This document shows positions 7,318 to 16,587 of a stretch of DNA of 39,725 nucleotides, one piece after another (the first letter of the stretch is position 1; each line of letters begins with the position of its first letter). The DNA is taken from IMG/VR virus record IMGVR_UViG_3300044984_001452, positions 1 to 39,725 of that record; one strand, 5' to 3'. A model generated the notes under the pieces. It made no database searches and had not been told where the DNA came from. It saw only the letters and a list, made by a program, of their open reading frames with translations. The stretch comes from a virus. The translations under genes and the position numbers were made by a program.

Positions 7318-8022
7318 TTAGAATCCAAAACCTTTGCTGGAGGTCCTTTGACCTTGTGTGCCAGCAAAATTAGGTGTTGTAGAAGCTTGTGGGGTTCCGT
7401 AAACAATACTTGCATACTTAGAGTACAAGTCCATAGGTGCAGTGGAATAGCCAACTTGCTGACCAGCGGCAGTTAAACCAAGGTTAGCCAAGTTTTGGCC
7501 TTGACCCATAACAGCTTGAGCGGCAGCAGAACGATTAGCTTGTACTTGAGCTTGTGCGCCAGCAGCAGCAGTAGCCTGACGTTGAGCATTTAAAGAAGAC
7601 AAGTTTTTGTCAGCCAAAGCCATGCGTGATGAACCTAGGCCACCTGCCGCTCCATACATGGCATTTTGACCTGCTTGAGATTCACGGGCAGCTTCACGAC
7701 CTGTTTGCAAGGCGGCTTGGATTTGACCTTGTTCATAATTGGGATCAAACAAAGCTTGAAGAGTTTTGTTGCCAGAACTAATCATGGCATTTGCACCCTC
7801 TATCGAGCTTTTAGATACGTCTCCTGCTTGGTTGTAAGCATTCAAGGCGGCTTTATTTTGATAGCCTTGAACATCACGCAAGACAGTTCCTGCATCACCA
7901 ATTGTCTTTTGGTAAGCTGGCAGAAAGGTTTCTTTTAGCGCACCTGTTTGCGCTCTTAATAATTCTGTTTGCTCTGGAGTCATTTGTACCGATGAGGTAC
8001 TTCCACCTTTTCCGAATCCCAT
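7318..8022 (-). CDS. Probable DNA ejection protein (gp7/gp14-like)
   Basis: The 234-residue protein is rich in Ala and Gln and almost wholly helical (residues 15-200), with segments such as LNAQRQATAAAGAQAQVQAN, and has a Gly-rich amphipathic tract (YGAAGGLGSS). It ends GFGF. Size and composition match the smallest ejection protein of short-tailed phages (P22 gp7, T7 gp14), which inserts in the outer membrane. No direct homology can be shown from sequence alone. Confidence 0.5.
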   Translation of the reverse strand: MGFGKGGSTSSVQMTPEQTELLRAQTGALKETFLPAYQKTIGDAGTVLRDVQGYQNKAALNAYNQAGDVSKSSIEGANAMISSGNKTLQALFDPNYEQGQIQAALQTGREAARESQAGQNAMYGAAGGLGSSRMALADKNLSSLNAQRQATAAAGAQAQVQANRSAAAQAVMGQGQNLANLGLTAAGQQVGYSTAPMDLYSKYASIVYGTPQASTTPNFAGTQGQRTSSKGFGF

Positions 8023-8024
8023 GA

Positions 8025-8396
8025 TTAAGCTCCTTTACCAAACATTTTAAATGGCTGAAACCCTGTGCCATTAGGTTGATTAGATTGATTATCCCATGGT
8101 TGCATGGTGTTTGAATAGGCATTAGGCATACCTAATTGAGGCTGACCACCTTGGCCTGGCATAGTTATTTTGCCACCCATTAACCCGCCCAAAGGCGGCC
8201 CCATATTGTCTTGGGGCATTTGATTGCCTTGAGGAAAACTAGGTTGCTCCATCTGAAGTTGTTGCATTTTCATCATTTGCTCTTCAGGAGGAGTCTGAAT
8301 AGGGTTTTGCCCCATTTGCATGGCAGACATTCCCGCACCCTTACCAGCAGGGTTAGAGGACTGAGGAGACTGCAATTGTGCTGAAAAACCGCCCAT
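8025..8396 (-). CDS. Low-complexity Gln/Met/Pro/Gly-rich protein
   Basis: The 123-residue product is dominated by Gln, Met, Pro, Gly and Asn (for example MSAMQMGQNPIQTPPEEQMM), so it is probably disordered. It lies between a fibre-side gene and the ejection-like genes and starts at an ATG one base from the upstream stop (TAATG). It may be a flexible virion linker or an assembly factor. Function is unknown. Confidence 0.5.
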   Translation of the reverse strand: MGGFSAQLQSPQSSNPAGKGAGMSAMQMGQNPIQTPPEEQMMKMQQLQMEQPSFPQGNQMPQDNMGPPLGGLMGGKITMPGQGGQPQLGMPNAYSNTMQPWDNQSNQPNGTGFQPFKMFGKGA

Positions 8397-8668
8397 TATT
8401 GGCTCCTTAAAATATCAATAAAATGCCACAAGTCTTGATTTCTATAAGTACCTGTTGGCTTATCGGGAGCCCATGAAGTAGGTGGTCCATTTAATTCGAT
8501 GTAATTTGCACCATCAATCATGTACAAACTGAACTGTTGAGGAACAATAAATTGACCTGTTGAGTCAGTTTTACCAACCATTACATTGACAGAAATATTA
8601 GGAACTTCTTCAATGGTGCGAATATCTTCATAAACAACTTGAGCGGGAATATCTATTTGTCTTGGCAT
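8396..8668 (-). CDS. Hypothetical tail-region protein
   Basis: The ATG at 8668 (MPRQIDIPAQVVYEDIRTIEEV) is preferred over an in-frame TTG at 8680, which overlaps the upstream gene. The 90-residue product is mainly beta, with a C-terminal PDKPTGTYRNQDLWHFIDILRS motif of a kind seen in small proteins beside tail fibre genes. It sits directly after the fibre gene. It may be a small tail or fibre accessory protein. Confidence 0.5.
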   Translation of the reverse strand: MPRQIDIPAQVVYEDIRTIEEVPNISVNVMVGKTDSTGQFIVPQQFSLYMIDGANYIELNGPPTSWAPDKPTGTYRNQDLWHFIDILRSQ

Positions 8669-8670
8669 AA

Positions 8671-10413
8671 TTATGTCCAAACTGGAATGTAAAGGGTTGT
8701 GCCATCAATAGTAATTTGCATCCACTCATTGGTTGAATTACTAGCTGGTTTGTTTGTTGCATTAAATGTGGCTATACCAGTACCTGTTACAGTGCCTTGA
8801 ACAAATCTTAATGTATTTGTCCCCGCAGAACCTATTATTTTGTTAGAAAACTCAGAATTTAAATTGGTGACAAGAGTGCTACTGCTTATTCCAAATTGAC
8901 CAAAGCAATACATTCCAAAATTTGCACCGCCCAAGCTAGTGCCATATACTCCTGCCGCTTGTGAACCTGTTCCATTAGTAATACCTAAAACACCATTTCG
9001 AGTAGTTCCAGTGTCATTAGCTATACCAAGTACACCATGACCTGTACCTAGATTATTTCCCGTAATCGCTGTTCCGTTAAATCCAGAGGCATTAGTGGCG
9101 GTAAATGCGGCAATGGCAGATGCGCCATTCATGGATGAATTAGCATATAAACCTGATACACCAATCAGACTATAAATACTATTACCACTAGAGTCATAAA
9201 CTTTTAAATATGAAGATGAAGACTCATTTAAAACTACTCGATTTCCAGTAGATCCTGATTGAACAGTACCTGTAAAAGTACCTGAAGCACCAGTAATGTC
9301 ACCTCTAAAAATACCATTATTGAAATACACATCGCCTGTTGTTCGGCTTATGTAATAACCAGTACTTCCGTAACTAGCTGGCATTCCAAATGTAGGTGGT
9401 GTTGTACCATTCCAGTTATCAGAACGTATGTCTTGGAATACTGAAGCGGCAACAGGTGTGCCCCATGCAGTTTGGCCAGAAGGAACACCATCTAATGTGG
9501 CAGCACTAGAGTTATACCGACCAAAGCTATACCAAACAACATCACCAACAGTTACAGAAGTTGGTGCAACCAATGACCAACCAACTGGTGCAGTAGGACC
9601 TGTAGTATTAGCAGGTGTTGCAGGAGGCGCAGAAGATTGGTTTTGTTGGCGGTAAGCGGTTAACGCACTAATACCATTTCCACCAGTTGATCCCGTTGCT
9701 CCATTAGATGAAAACGCATAAATTGGATAAGACACATTTGTCCAATCCAAAGTAGAAGTTACTGTATTGGCATTAACAACCAAAGGAATGGTAATAGCCC
9801 ACAAAAAACTACCTGGCGTTGTGTTTGTTATTGGCTCTGTTGTCCACCCGCTAGGGGCCGTATAAGCCCCTGTAGCCCATGTGTATGTAGATGTGGTGCT
9901 AGGACGGGTTGGTGGTGTAGAAGAAGCCGTCCAAATGTAAATAGATGGTGCAGCAGTGTTATATGCCGTAGTTGTGGTCACCACATCTAAATCAATTGAA
10001 GCACCTGTTTCTTGCAAATAAGTGGAATTAGGTGCGGTAGTGCCAACAAAGAAGTTAATCTGCCGACCACCATTTGTTTGATAAAACAAAAACTTAGTAG
10101 TGCCAAATCCACCTGCAGCTAAAAACCAAATGTAGTCAGCAGGGTTTGTTGACTCTACAGAACTATTTGTGTTTCTCAATCCATAGTACAAACGGCCTGT
10201 TGGACTGTTACTAAAATTCAAAGTACCATCAAAACTATCAGCATATTTGACAGCAATATACTGATACAAATAAGCAATGACCACACCCGATGGGCCACTG
10301 ATCTGACCATTATTAGGATCGGCAGATAAGTTAGGTCCAAAGTTAGCCAATAAATAATTAATGGCCTCGGAAATCTCCGATTGGGATGGGTCACTAGTTA
10401 GTGCGAATGGCAT
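8671..10413 (-). CDS. Tail fibre/receptor-binding protein
   Basis: The 580-residue Thr/Ser/Asn/Gly-rich protein has no enzymatic motif. It contains two fibre modules of the form W..P.GW..P/W.S/T (about 155-225 and 250-330), a J-protein-like segment YYISRTTGDVYFNNG with GDITGASGTFTGTV (about 355-385), and C-terminal GVLGI/GVLGI/GVYG repeats (about 455-495) typical of trimeric beta-helical shafts. The N-terminal 150 residues probably attach to the tail. Its start overlaps the tail hub stop (TAATG). It most likely recognises the host surface. Confidence 0.7.
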   Translation of the reverse strand: MPFALTSDPSQSEISEAINYLLANFGPNLSADPNNGQISGPSGVVIAYLYQYIAVKYADSFDGTLNFSNSPTGRLYYGLRNTNSSVESTNPADYIWFLAAGGFGTTKFLFYQTNGGRQINFFVGTTAPNSTYLQETGASIDLDVVTTTTAYNTAAPSIYIWTASSTPPTRPSTTSTYTWATGAYTAPSGWTTEPITNTTPGSFLWAITIPLVVNANTVTSTLDWTNVSYPIYAFSSNGATGSTGGNGISALTAYRQQNQSSAPPATPANTTGPTAPVGWSLVAPTSVTVGDVVWYSFGRYNSSAATLDGVPSGQTAWGTPVAASVFQDIRSDNWNGTTPPTFGMPASYGSTGYYISRTTGDVYFNNGIFRGDITGASGTFTGTVQSGSTGNRVVLNESSSSYLKVYDSSGNSIYSLIGVSGLYANSSMNGASAIAAFTATNASGFNGTAITGNNLGTGHGVLGIANDTGTTRNGVLGITNGTGSQAAGVYGTSLGGANFGMYCFGQFGISSSTLVTNLNSEFSNKIIGSAGTNTLRFVQGTVTGTGIATFNATNKPASNSTNEWMQITIDGTTLYIPVWT

Positions 10414-12032
10414 TAGAAAGCATCCTCAGTCACAGTTGCTTGCATATTTAATGCGCTCATTTTCCATGTGTTAGTGGCATCGTTTGAGCCAAATTTAACT
10501 GCCACAGTACGAAATGTATTTTGCTGAGTAGGAACCCAAGGTGTATCAGTATCAATTGTGGTTACACCTGTCTCACCATAAACAGAAGTTTGAGCGGTCG
10601 AATTAGCACCGCCCACAGTAATATTGATTGCACCCGTACCTGCTATTTCAGGCAAAACTCGGTGAATATAGACTTTGGAAGAATAAGGAACAGGACCATT
10701 GGCAGTCTGCAAAGCAATGTTAGTACGCTCAAACTCAGAATCAATGGCAGAACCCACAAATGAGTTGCCAATAGCTGTCTCTACCAACCTAGAGTTATCA
10801 ATACCTCCACGGGCATATACAACGGCTCTAGAAGACAAATTGTAGTAATCAGGTGATGAGTCTACCCAACGAGGTCCTTCAGTGCCCATACAAGCGTTTT
10901 GGACATCTTTAGGAGCATTCCAAACCTGTAAGTCATATCTCCAAGACAACATTTTGTTACACCATCCTGTGGAGGTCAAATCAGGATAGTAAATTTCAAT
11001 CTGAGACTTTTGGGTGTTGTTAACCATAAAAATCCGATTTCCATAAACAGGACTTAGGTTAGCAAAGAAGTAATTCTTAACTTTTTGGTTTCCCAAAGAA
11101 GTAAATTCAGATCCATTAAACACCCAAATATCACGAGCATCTACTCCATAAACATTGGCATCAGTATTTGACCAACAATTATTGTTAATTAATCCTCGAC
11201 CTTGGTTTAATAATCGAACACCAAATATTGGAGCGGTGGTGTTTTGATAGGAAATAGGTGAAAAAACTACTGTATCCCAATAAGAACACACATAGAAATT
11301 GCTTCCAAGGAAAAATCCATCAATTAATGGACCACGAACAGGCACTTCTTGCTCGTTAGCCACGTTAGAAAGAGTAGGTTCCCATGTAACAGGATAGCCT
11401 TGACTAGCAAAAGCTTGCGACCACCTGACAGTTGTTGGGTAGTTATAAGACGTACCGCCAATAACTTTGGTCAAATTGCCTGAAATAAGGATGTTTCCCA
11501 CATTGGGAGAACAAAAATTACGAACAAATGCCGCCCTAGTTGACGTTACACCAACATCATAATTCCATGAAGCATCGGAAGTTACTGTAATTTCATTGCT
11601 TGTTGGCAAGAAATACATGGGGTTTTGGACAGTGTCATTGATAAAAAAGACATTTCCAACCCAAGAAGTGGTGATATTTATATCTTCTGTATATCCGGCA
11701 ATGAAAGCAGAAGGATTAGCTCCAACGCCAGGTGTAATGTTGGATATACCCGTAGCAGTAATCATAAACCACTTGCCTTGGCTAGATGAATTACGGGTTG
11801 CTACGATATATACCCAAGAAGTCTCTGATCTAAACCCACCTTCCATAAAGATGGGCATATCAGTAATGGTAGAAGCAATCTGAATCTCACCAAAAATCTT
11901 TTTAATGCAACGCACATCAGCTTCAATATTCTTCCCGCTGTTGTACTCATTTGGGCCTAAAGCGTTACTAGGCACATCAGGAGTAAAACTCATTGATGTA
12001 AATGGAGTACGGAGGCGGGAATAATCGCTCAT
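10413..12032 (-). CDS. Tail hub/nozzle beta-propeller protein
   Basis: The 539-residue beta-rich protein has repeated Trp/Tyr-containing strands (SETSWVYIVATRN, TSWVGNVFFIND, GSNFYVCSYWDTVVF, DARDIWVFNGSEFTSLG, NNTQKSQIEIYYPD), the pattern of the propeller nozzle proteins of short-tailed phages (T7 gp12 or P22 gp10 class). It starts with an ATGA overlap on the glycosyltransferase stop, so a sugar-transfer enzyme is expressed with a tail core protein. The assignment is by fold-like pattern and position. Confidence 0.6.
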   Translation of the reverse strand: MSDYSRLRTPFTSMSFTPDVPSNALGPNEYNSGKNIEADVRCIKKIFGEIQIASTITDMPIFMEGGFRSETSWVYIVATRNSSSQGKWFMITATGISNITPGVGANPSAFIAGYTEDINITTSWVGNVFFINDTVQNPMYFLPTSNEITVTSDASWNYDVGVTSTRAAFVRNFCSPNVGNILISGNLTKVIGGTSYNYPTTVRWSQAFASQGYPVTWEPTLSNVANEQEVPVRGPLIDGFFLGSNFYVCSYWDTVVFSPISYQNTTAPIFGVRLLNQGRGLINNNCWSNTDANVYGVDARDIWVFNGSEFTSLGNQKVKNYFFANLSPVYGNRIFMVNNTQKSQIEIYYPDLTSTGWCNKMLSWRYDLQVWNAPKDVQNACMGTEGPRWVDSSPDYYNLSSRAVVYARGGIDNSRLVETAIGNSFVGSAIDSEFERTNIALQTANGPVPYSSKVYIHRVLPEIAGTGAINITVGGANSTAQTSVYGETGVTTIDTDTPWVPTQQNTFRTVAVKFGSNDATNTWKMSALNMQATVTEDAF

Positions 12033-13084
12033 GTCACTTCTTCCATCTGCGAAAGATTGGTCAATAGACGGGTGTCTGTAGGGTTGAATTCTAAAGCTTT
12101 CTTACAGAATTCGATAGCCTGTTCTTTCAATCCAAGCCTCCAAGCTGCAATACTTGCATAATCGTATGGTTTTTCAGTCCAAACGCTTGGGTCCATTGTG
12201 TAAACAGCCTGTTTATCTTTAATATTTAGGGCTGAAAGGGCAGCACCATAGCTTTCAGGCCACATACTTAACCTGTAAGTTACAGTCGCCAATTCACACC
12301 ATGGCTCACGGGTATCAGGGGCTTCAGCACAAGCCAATCTGTACCATTTCAAGCCCTCGTGAACCATGCCCAATTCTTCATGGCATTTACCCAATAACCG
12401 CATGGCATAACACCGCTCATTAGGCCAAGTAGCTTCAGGCATGGCTAGATATCGATTTAAAGCCGTTATAGCGTCTTGCCAACGGGAATAGAAGGTTAGC
12501 TCCCGTGCATGGTAAAAAGCGTTTCTAGGGCAGTGTGGGTCTTCTTTTATAGCCAATTCAAGTAATGGCATATATTGGCCACGAGACTTGGTTGGGTCAG
12601 GATGATGGCTGACCAAAAGCATATCTGTATGAGCATAGATCTCATTAGTCCTGCCATCAGGACGGGGATATTCATGGACAGGGTGATGCCAGTGATATCC
12701 ATGGCGGTGGTGGATTTTTTCGTAAAAGAACGATATTCCAGAACCCCAATCAAACTTGTATCTCAAACGAGTTGTTTCAGCAGTCCAAACCCGCTCAATT
12801 TCTTCCCGCCAACCATCTTCCATAATTTCATCAAGGTCTAATGAAATACAGACATCAAAATCACGGGGAATTATGGCAAGGGCAGCATCCCTAGCTTTAT
12901 CAAACCGCCAAGGGCTAATGCAAATATCATGGACTTTTGCACCACATTCCAATGCTAGTTTTACAGTGTCATCAGTAGAGCCTGTATCTGCAATCAGAAT
13001 CAGGTCTGCATCTTTAGCTGAATCACAAAAACGCTGAACAAATTGCTCTTCGTTTTTGGATATGGCGTATACGGCTATTTTCAT
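12029..13084 (-). CDS. Glycosyltransferase family 2 with C-terminal TPRs
   Basis: The 351-residue enzyme has a GT-A domain (1-180): N-terminal strand KIAVYAISKNEE, nucleotide-sugar motif ADTGSTDDT (32-40) and metal-binding DLDE (83-86, a DXD motif). The C-terminal half (about 185-345) carries tetratricopeptide-like repeats (for example ALNRYLAMPEATWPNERCYAMRL is interrupted helical pairs; AIEFCKKALEFNPTD is a clear repeat), as in GT2 enzymes that modify proteins or lipopolysaccharide. The sugar and acceptor are unknown. Gene order (sulfotransferase, APS kinase, GT, tail hub) suggests a virion or surface glycan that is also sulfated. Confidence 0.85.
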   Translation of the reverse strand: MKIAVYAISKNEEQFVQRFCDSAKDADLILIADTGSTDDTVKLALECGAKVHDICISPWRFDKARDAALAIIPRDFDVCISLDLDEIMEDGWREEIERVWTAETTRLRYKFDWGSGISFFYEKIHHRHGYHWHHPVHEYPRPDGRTNEIYAHTDMLLVSHHPDPTKSRGQYMPLLELAIKEDPHCPRNAFYHARELTFYSRWQDAITALNRYLAMPEATWPNERCYAMRLLGKCHEELGMVHEGLKWYRLACAEAPDTREPWCELATVTYRLSMWPESYGAALSALNIKDKQAVYTMDPSVWTEKPYDYASIAAWRLGLKEQAIEFCKKALEFNPTDTRLLTNLSQMEEVT

Positions 13085-13113
13085 TGCTATTCCTATATTA
13101 TTAAATTGTTATT

Positions 13114-13902
13114 TCAACCCACGCCCATTTGTTTGCGTATTTTGGTTGCTGAAATAGCGTGTGTAGCATCATCAAAAGATTCTTGCTCAATCTTGTAGCC
13201 CACATCCCTGCCATAAGTGATATTCACCACATTAGGCACAAGCTGGATCTCATACTGACCTTGGTATAGTGGATCAAGGTCACGCTTGATAAAGTCTTTG
13301 ACCTGATTGGCAGCAAACGGGTTTGAGCCGTTCCATCCTTGGCAGTCTCTGATCTGAATGACTACCTGACCAGTTTTGGCCAAGGCTCTTTCAAACAACT
13401 TGCGGTGGCCTTCATGCCAAGGTTGCCATCTGCCTAACATTTGGACAGTTTCTTTTTGCCAATCAAAGACAGGGCGTTGGCGGTCATCCAAGATGTGAGC
13501 AGCAATGAACTCACCCCACTTTTCAGCCTTTTGCTCAGTAATCCTAAAGTCGTACTGCTCTGGTTGAACAAACACCTTGTTGGTGTCCTCAAAACGGCCT
13601 TGGTTGATAGTGTCAACCCAGACAATCCAATCTGCTTTAAAGTTGTTACGCATCTCAACTAGTGGGGCAACAAAGTCACAGATCACATAATCCACATCGT
13701 AATTGTCAGCCAAATCACGCATTCTTAGACTTTGGCGAATACGGCCTTCATGGGAAAAGTCCCAATCATTGTATTTCTTACGCACATCATCAGCATTCAG
13801 CCACATAACTGTTTTATGGTTGTTTTGCAGATGCTCAAGAATGTGTTGTGCAAGGTAAGTTTTACCAGCACCAGGCAATCCCATAACTAATATGCGTTTC
13901 AT
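13114..13902 (-). CDS. Fused APS kinase-like and nucleotidyltransferase protein
   Basis: The 262-residue protein has two domains. Residues 1-145 resemble adenylylsulfate kinase (CysC): Walker A GLPGAGKT (8-15), NADDVR (36-41, compare DGDNVR), DFSHEGRIRQS (48-58) and CDFVAP (75-80). Residues 150-262 resemble a cytidylyl/adenylyltransferase: GRWQPWHEGH (157-166, HxGH) and ISATKIR (250-256). It could make PAPS from ATP and sulfate, or phosphorylate and nucleotidylate another small molecule; the second domain is much shorter than a normal ATP sulfurylase. It overlaps the sulfotransferase stop by ATGA, which favours PAPS supply for that enzyme. Confidence 0.8.
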   Translation of the reverse strand: MKRILVMGLPGAGKTYLAQHILEHLQNNHKTVMWLNADDVRKKYNDWDFSHEGRIRQSLRMRDLADNYDVDYVICDFVAPLVEMRNNFKADWIVWVDTINQGRFEDTNKVFVQPEQYDFRITEQKAEKWGEFIAAHILDDRQRPVFDWQKETVQMLGRWQPWHEGHRKLFERALAKTGQVVIQIRDCQGWNGSNPFAANQVKDFIKRDLDPLYQGQYEIQLVPNVVNITYGRDVGYKIEQESFDDATHAISATKIRKQMGVG

Positions 13903-14720
13903 CCTTTAACCTTATAAAGTTGTTTCATTGCAAACTCTGGTGCTGGTGTGCGCCAGAACTCTTTACCACTATACTTTTCCCATACCGATTTAGGCAAAAT
14001 TGATGGACGTTCTTGCCATGTTACTTCTTTTCTGACTGTATGCAGACTCTTCATGTTTAAGGCTTTGTCATACACCTCGTTGTCATACTCAACATTCTTG
14101 TAATCGTGTTCGTAATAAGGCTTGCCAATAAACTCATAAATCTCACGCATTACGCTTTCAGGTTGTTTGCACAAAGATTCGTACTCAACCAACATAATCA
14201 TTTTTGGGTTTAGCAGTAAACCTTCTTCTAAGAAGTAATAAGGCTTGACTACCTGACCTTCCTTCTTTACATCCATCAGGGCATCGCACCTTGTGGTGAC
14301 TGTCTGCCTAGCTTCATCATCTGTCAGGGTTGCACCATACAAAGAGTTCTTGGCAGCAATGCGTTCAAAGCTATCCAGTATCCAAGGCAAGTCCCGCACA
14401 CAGCAGATAATCTTGGTCTGTGGGTAAAGGTCTTTTAGCAAAGATGTTTTGGCAGTCCATCCCCTGCTAGTGTCAAACACTACATTAGGAGTAACTGCTT
14501 TGTAGTAAGCGTTAATTAAGTCTTTGAGTATTTGCTTGCGTCTGTCTTCATCTATCAGGTGATTGCTCTCACTGCCCGTAATGACATTGATGGTTGATGC
14601 CACCAAGCCTTGTACGGGTGAGGATATATCTGCATAGAACTCAGGGTTCTGACGCAAGATAGCCGAGAGCAGGGTAGAACCTGACCTTGGCAAACCAGAG
14701 ATGAAAAAAAACTCTTTCAT
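13899..14720 (-). CDS. Sulfotransferase (PAPS-dependent)
   Basis: The 273-residue protein carries the PAPS 5'-phosphosulfate loop GLPRSGSTLL (9-18) right at the N-terminus and a 3'-phosphate site with Arg109 and Ser117 (CVRDLPWILDSFERI), the eight-residue spacing found in sulfotransferases. The C-terminal ESLCKQPESVMREIYEFIG segment is also typical of the family. The acceptor is unknown; candidates are sugars added by the nearby glycosyltransferase, tyrosines of fibre proteins or host lipopolysaccharide. It overlaps both neighbours by ATGA, so it belongs to the late tail operon. Confidence 0.85.
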   Translation of the reverse strand: MKEFFFISGLPRSGSTLLSAILRQNPEFYADISSPVQGLVASTINVITGSESNHLIDEDRRKQILKDLINAYYKAVTPNVVFDTSRGWTAKTSLLKDLYPQTKIICCVRDLPWILDSFERIAAKNSLYGATLTDDEARQTVTTRCDALMDVKKEGQVVKPYYFLEEGLLLNPKMIMLVEYESLCKQPESVMREIYEFIGKPYYEHDYKNVEYDNEVYDKALNMKSLHTVRKEVTWQERPSILPKSVWEKYSGKEFWRTPAPEFAMKQLYKVKG

Positions 14721-15145
14721 GCCTGTGGAATCCAGTTAACTGTGGCTTCATCCCATTGATAACGCACGTTACCGCCATTCATAATGGCATCAGCAGGTCT
14801 TGGTACTGGCGCACCCCAAGTCATTGTGTCCAAGTAACCAATCCAAGATGGGTAAGGTCTACGGGCTTCATGCTCGGCAACTTTAGCTGCATTAAATTCT
14901 TCTTCGGTCAAGACTTGCAAAACACCCGCAATCGTAGTGTCTGCATCGTCATCGCAAGTGCCATAATACTTGGGCGCACGAAGATATGTGCCATCAGGAG
15001 CCGTGCTGACAGGCCATGTAGAACTGTCATGCCATAAGTGAACCCAGCCTTTGACTGCTGGCATTGACGGGCCTGTGCGTTGTGGTTCAACAGTACAAGG
15101 TATTTTTGTAACTGCGTCTACTTCGGTTATACAAATGTGCTTCAT
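14717..15145 (-). CDS. Tail fibre assembly-like protein
   Basis: The 142-residue protein has a C-terminal motif RRPYPSWIGYLDTMTWGAPVPRPAD...YQWDEATVNWIPQ, a pattern I know from phage proteins beside fibre genes (APVPRP followed by WDE.T..W). The N-terminal part holds several Trp and Asp residues (GWVHLWHDSSTWPVS). It lies between the lectin-like proteins and the sulfotransferase and may be a chaperone or a small fibre subunit. Function is inferred from position and motif. Confidence 0.55.
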   Translation of the reverse strand: MKHICITEVDAVTKIPCTVEPQRTGPSMPAVKGWVHLWHDSSTWPVSTAPDGTYLRAPKYYGTCDDDADTTIAGVLQVLTEEEFNAAKVAEHEARRPYPSWIGYLDTMTWGAPVPRPADAIMNGGNVRYQWDEATVNWIPQA

Positions 15146-15157
15146 AATTTCTCCTAA

Positions 15158-15898
15158 TTAAACTGCGACTCTGCGAACTGCTCTAACATGAAGTGAACTG
15201 GCTTTAGTAAAATACCCAGAGTTTTGACTACCATTACTAAAGCCCTGACTCCATGCCGCTGTGTCAGAAGATTGGGTACTTGACCAATAATTAACCTGTT
15301 CATAAGACTCTGCATTTCCCGTTTGGAAAACTGTTGCAGATGTTTGCGCTGGTGTACCCGATGTGTAATTAGTGCTTACAGGCTCTGGAGATACGGCATT
15401 TGCATTTGAACCCGAACCTGTATTATTAGTTGTAGGGTCTGCTTTTAAAAAGAAATAACACACTTCAAGTTCGTTCTTGGCTGGCATATACCAATCTGTA
15501 AACCCGCCAGCACTAACAGCTTTACAGAACTGTGCCGCTGGATATGTAGCACTGTTCATAGTTGTGCTATTTGCGGGGCCGTCAATGACGGATGTTGGGT
15601 CATTACTAGGCGTAGATGTTCTAAACTGTTTACTATTGCTATATGCAGTAGATTTAGGGCCTACAACTAAATTATAAATAACACCACTTACATTTATTTG
15701 TCCTGCAAAAAATCCACCGCCATAAACTTGACCAGGCACTAATGGAGCAGTATTTCCCGCAGTAGGCCACAACCCTTGCTTCTTTAGCTGCATGGCTTGG
15801 TCAAGAGTCCAAACACCTTGTGCCGTGCTTGTGTCATACGGCCCAGATGGCAGTGGTGGGCTTTTAGTAATAAACCCGCCTGGATATTTTTGGCTCAT
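15158..15898 (-). CDS. Lectin-like fibre protein 1 (Lcl/DUF1566-type domain)
   Basis: The 246-residue protein is the first of three tandem paralogues when read from the left. Core motifs are YGGGFFAGQI, LVVGPKS, DWYMPAKNELEVCYFFLK, a YWSSTQSSDTAAW strand and the end VRAVRRVAV. The WSST...F.NG...VRAVR layout is that of C-type-lectin-fold domains such as Legionella Lcl C-terminal and diversified phage receptor-binding proteins. It probably forms an exposed ligand-binding head. No reverse transcriptase or template repeat is present, so active diversification is unlikely. The start follows AAGGAATAACC. Confidence 0.7.
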   Translation of the reverse strand: MSQKYPGGFITKSPPLPSGPYDTSTAQGVWTLDQAMQLKKQGLWPTAGNTAPLVPGQVYGGGFFAGQINVSGVIYNLVVGPKSTAYSNSKQFRTSTPSNDPTSVIDGPANSTTMNSATYPAAQFCKAVSAGGFTDWYMPAKNELEVCYFFLKADPTTNNTGSGSNANAVSPEPVSTNYTSGTPAQTSATVFQTGNAESYEQVNYWSSTQSSDTAAWSQGFSNGSQNSGYFTKASSLHVRAVRRVAV

Positions 15899-15907
15899 GG
15901 TTATTCC

Positions 15908-16579
15908 TTAGACAGCAATTCTGCGAATGGCACGAACTCGAGCCGAATAATTTTTATAGTCTCCAGTTTGATTGCCGCTGGTAAAAACATTAACACCTCC
16001 AGAAGCTGTAGAAAATTCGGTACTAACCCAATAAATAGCAGAAGCAAACGCTTCTGTGTTGCCTGTTTGAAAATCAGTAGCTGAAGTTTGTGTAGGAACG
16101 CTTGTGCTGTAATTGCTTGCTCTTGCGGGGACAGCGTTAGCGTTTATTCCAGAAGATGTATTGTTAGAGTCTGTTGTAGGCTTCAAGTTGTAATAGCAAA
16201 TCTCCATTTCGTTTTTGGAGGGCATATACCAATCTGTTTGACCACCCGTAGATAAATCATTACAAAAGTGAGCCGCAGGGTAAACAGTAGAACTACCATC
16301 AGCAACCATATCAGCAGTATTTTGTATCCCGTTAATAACACTATCTGCGCCAGTAGTTGTTGTTCTTGCATTTTTCCACTGCAACGTACTTTGTGCAGAT
16401 GCAATAGGGCCAACAACTAAATTGTAGTCAGCTATGCCATTACCAGCAGTTGAAATTTGTCCCGCAAAAAAACCGCCACCATAAGCCGAACCAATAGCTG
16501 GTATTTGCAGAGGCCAAGTGCCAGCCGCTATAGCTTGCATCTGAGTCTGTAAAGTAAAAATACCTGAAAAACTTGGCAT
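15908..16579 (-). CDS. Lectin-like fibre protein 2 (Lcl/DUF1566-type domain)
   Basis: The 223-residue second paralogue has YGGGFFAGQI, LVVGPIAS, DWYMPSKNEMEICYYNLKP, the YWVSTEFS strand and the end VRAIRRIAV. The region facing the ligand site (after YWVSTEFS) differs strongly from its two neighbours while the framework is kept, as expected for receptor-binding loops under diversifying selection. It is nine bases from the first paralogue. Confidence 0.7.
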   Translation of the reverse strand: MPSFSGIFTLQTQMQAIAAGTWPLQIPAIGSAYGGGFFAGQISTAGNGIADYNLVVGPIASAQSTLQWKNARTTTTGADSVINGIQNTADMVADGSSTVYPAAHFCNDLSTGGQTDWYMPSKNEMEICYYNLKPTTDSNNTSSGINANAVPARASNYSTSVPTQTSATDFQTGNTEAFASAIYWVSTEFSTASGGVNVFTSGNQTGDYKNYSARVRAIRRIAV

Positions 16580-16587
16580 ATATTTCC

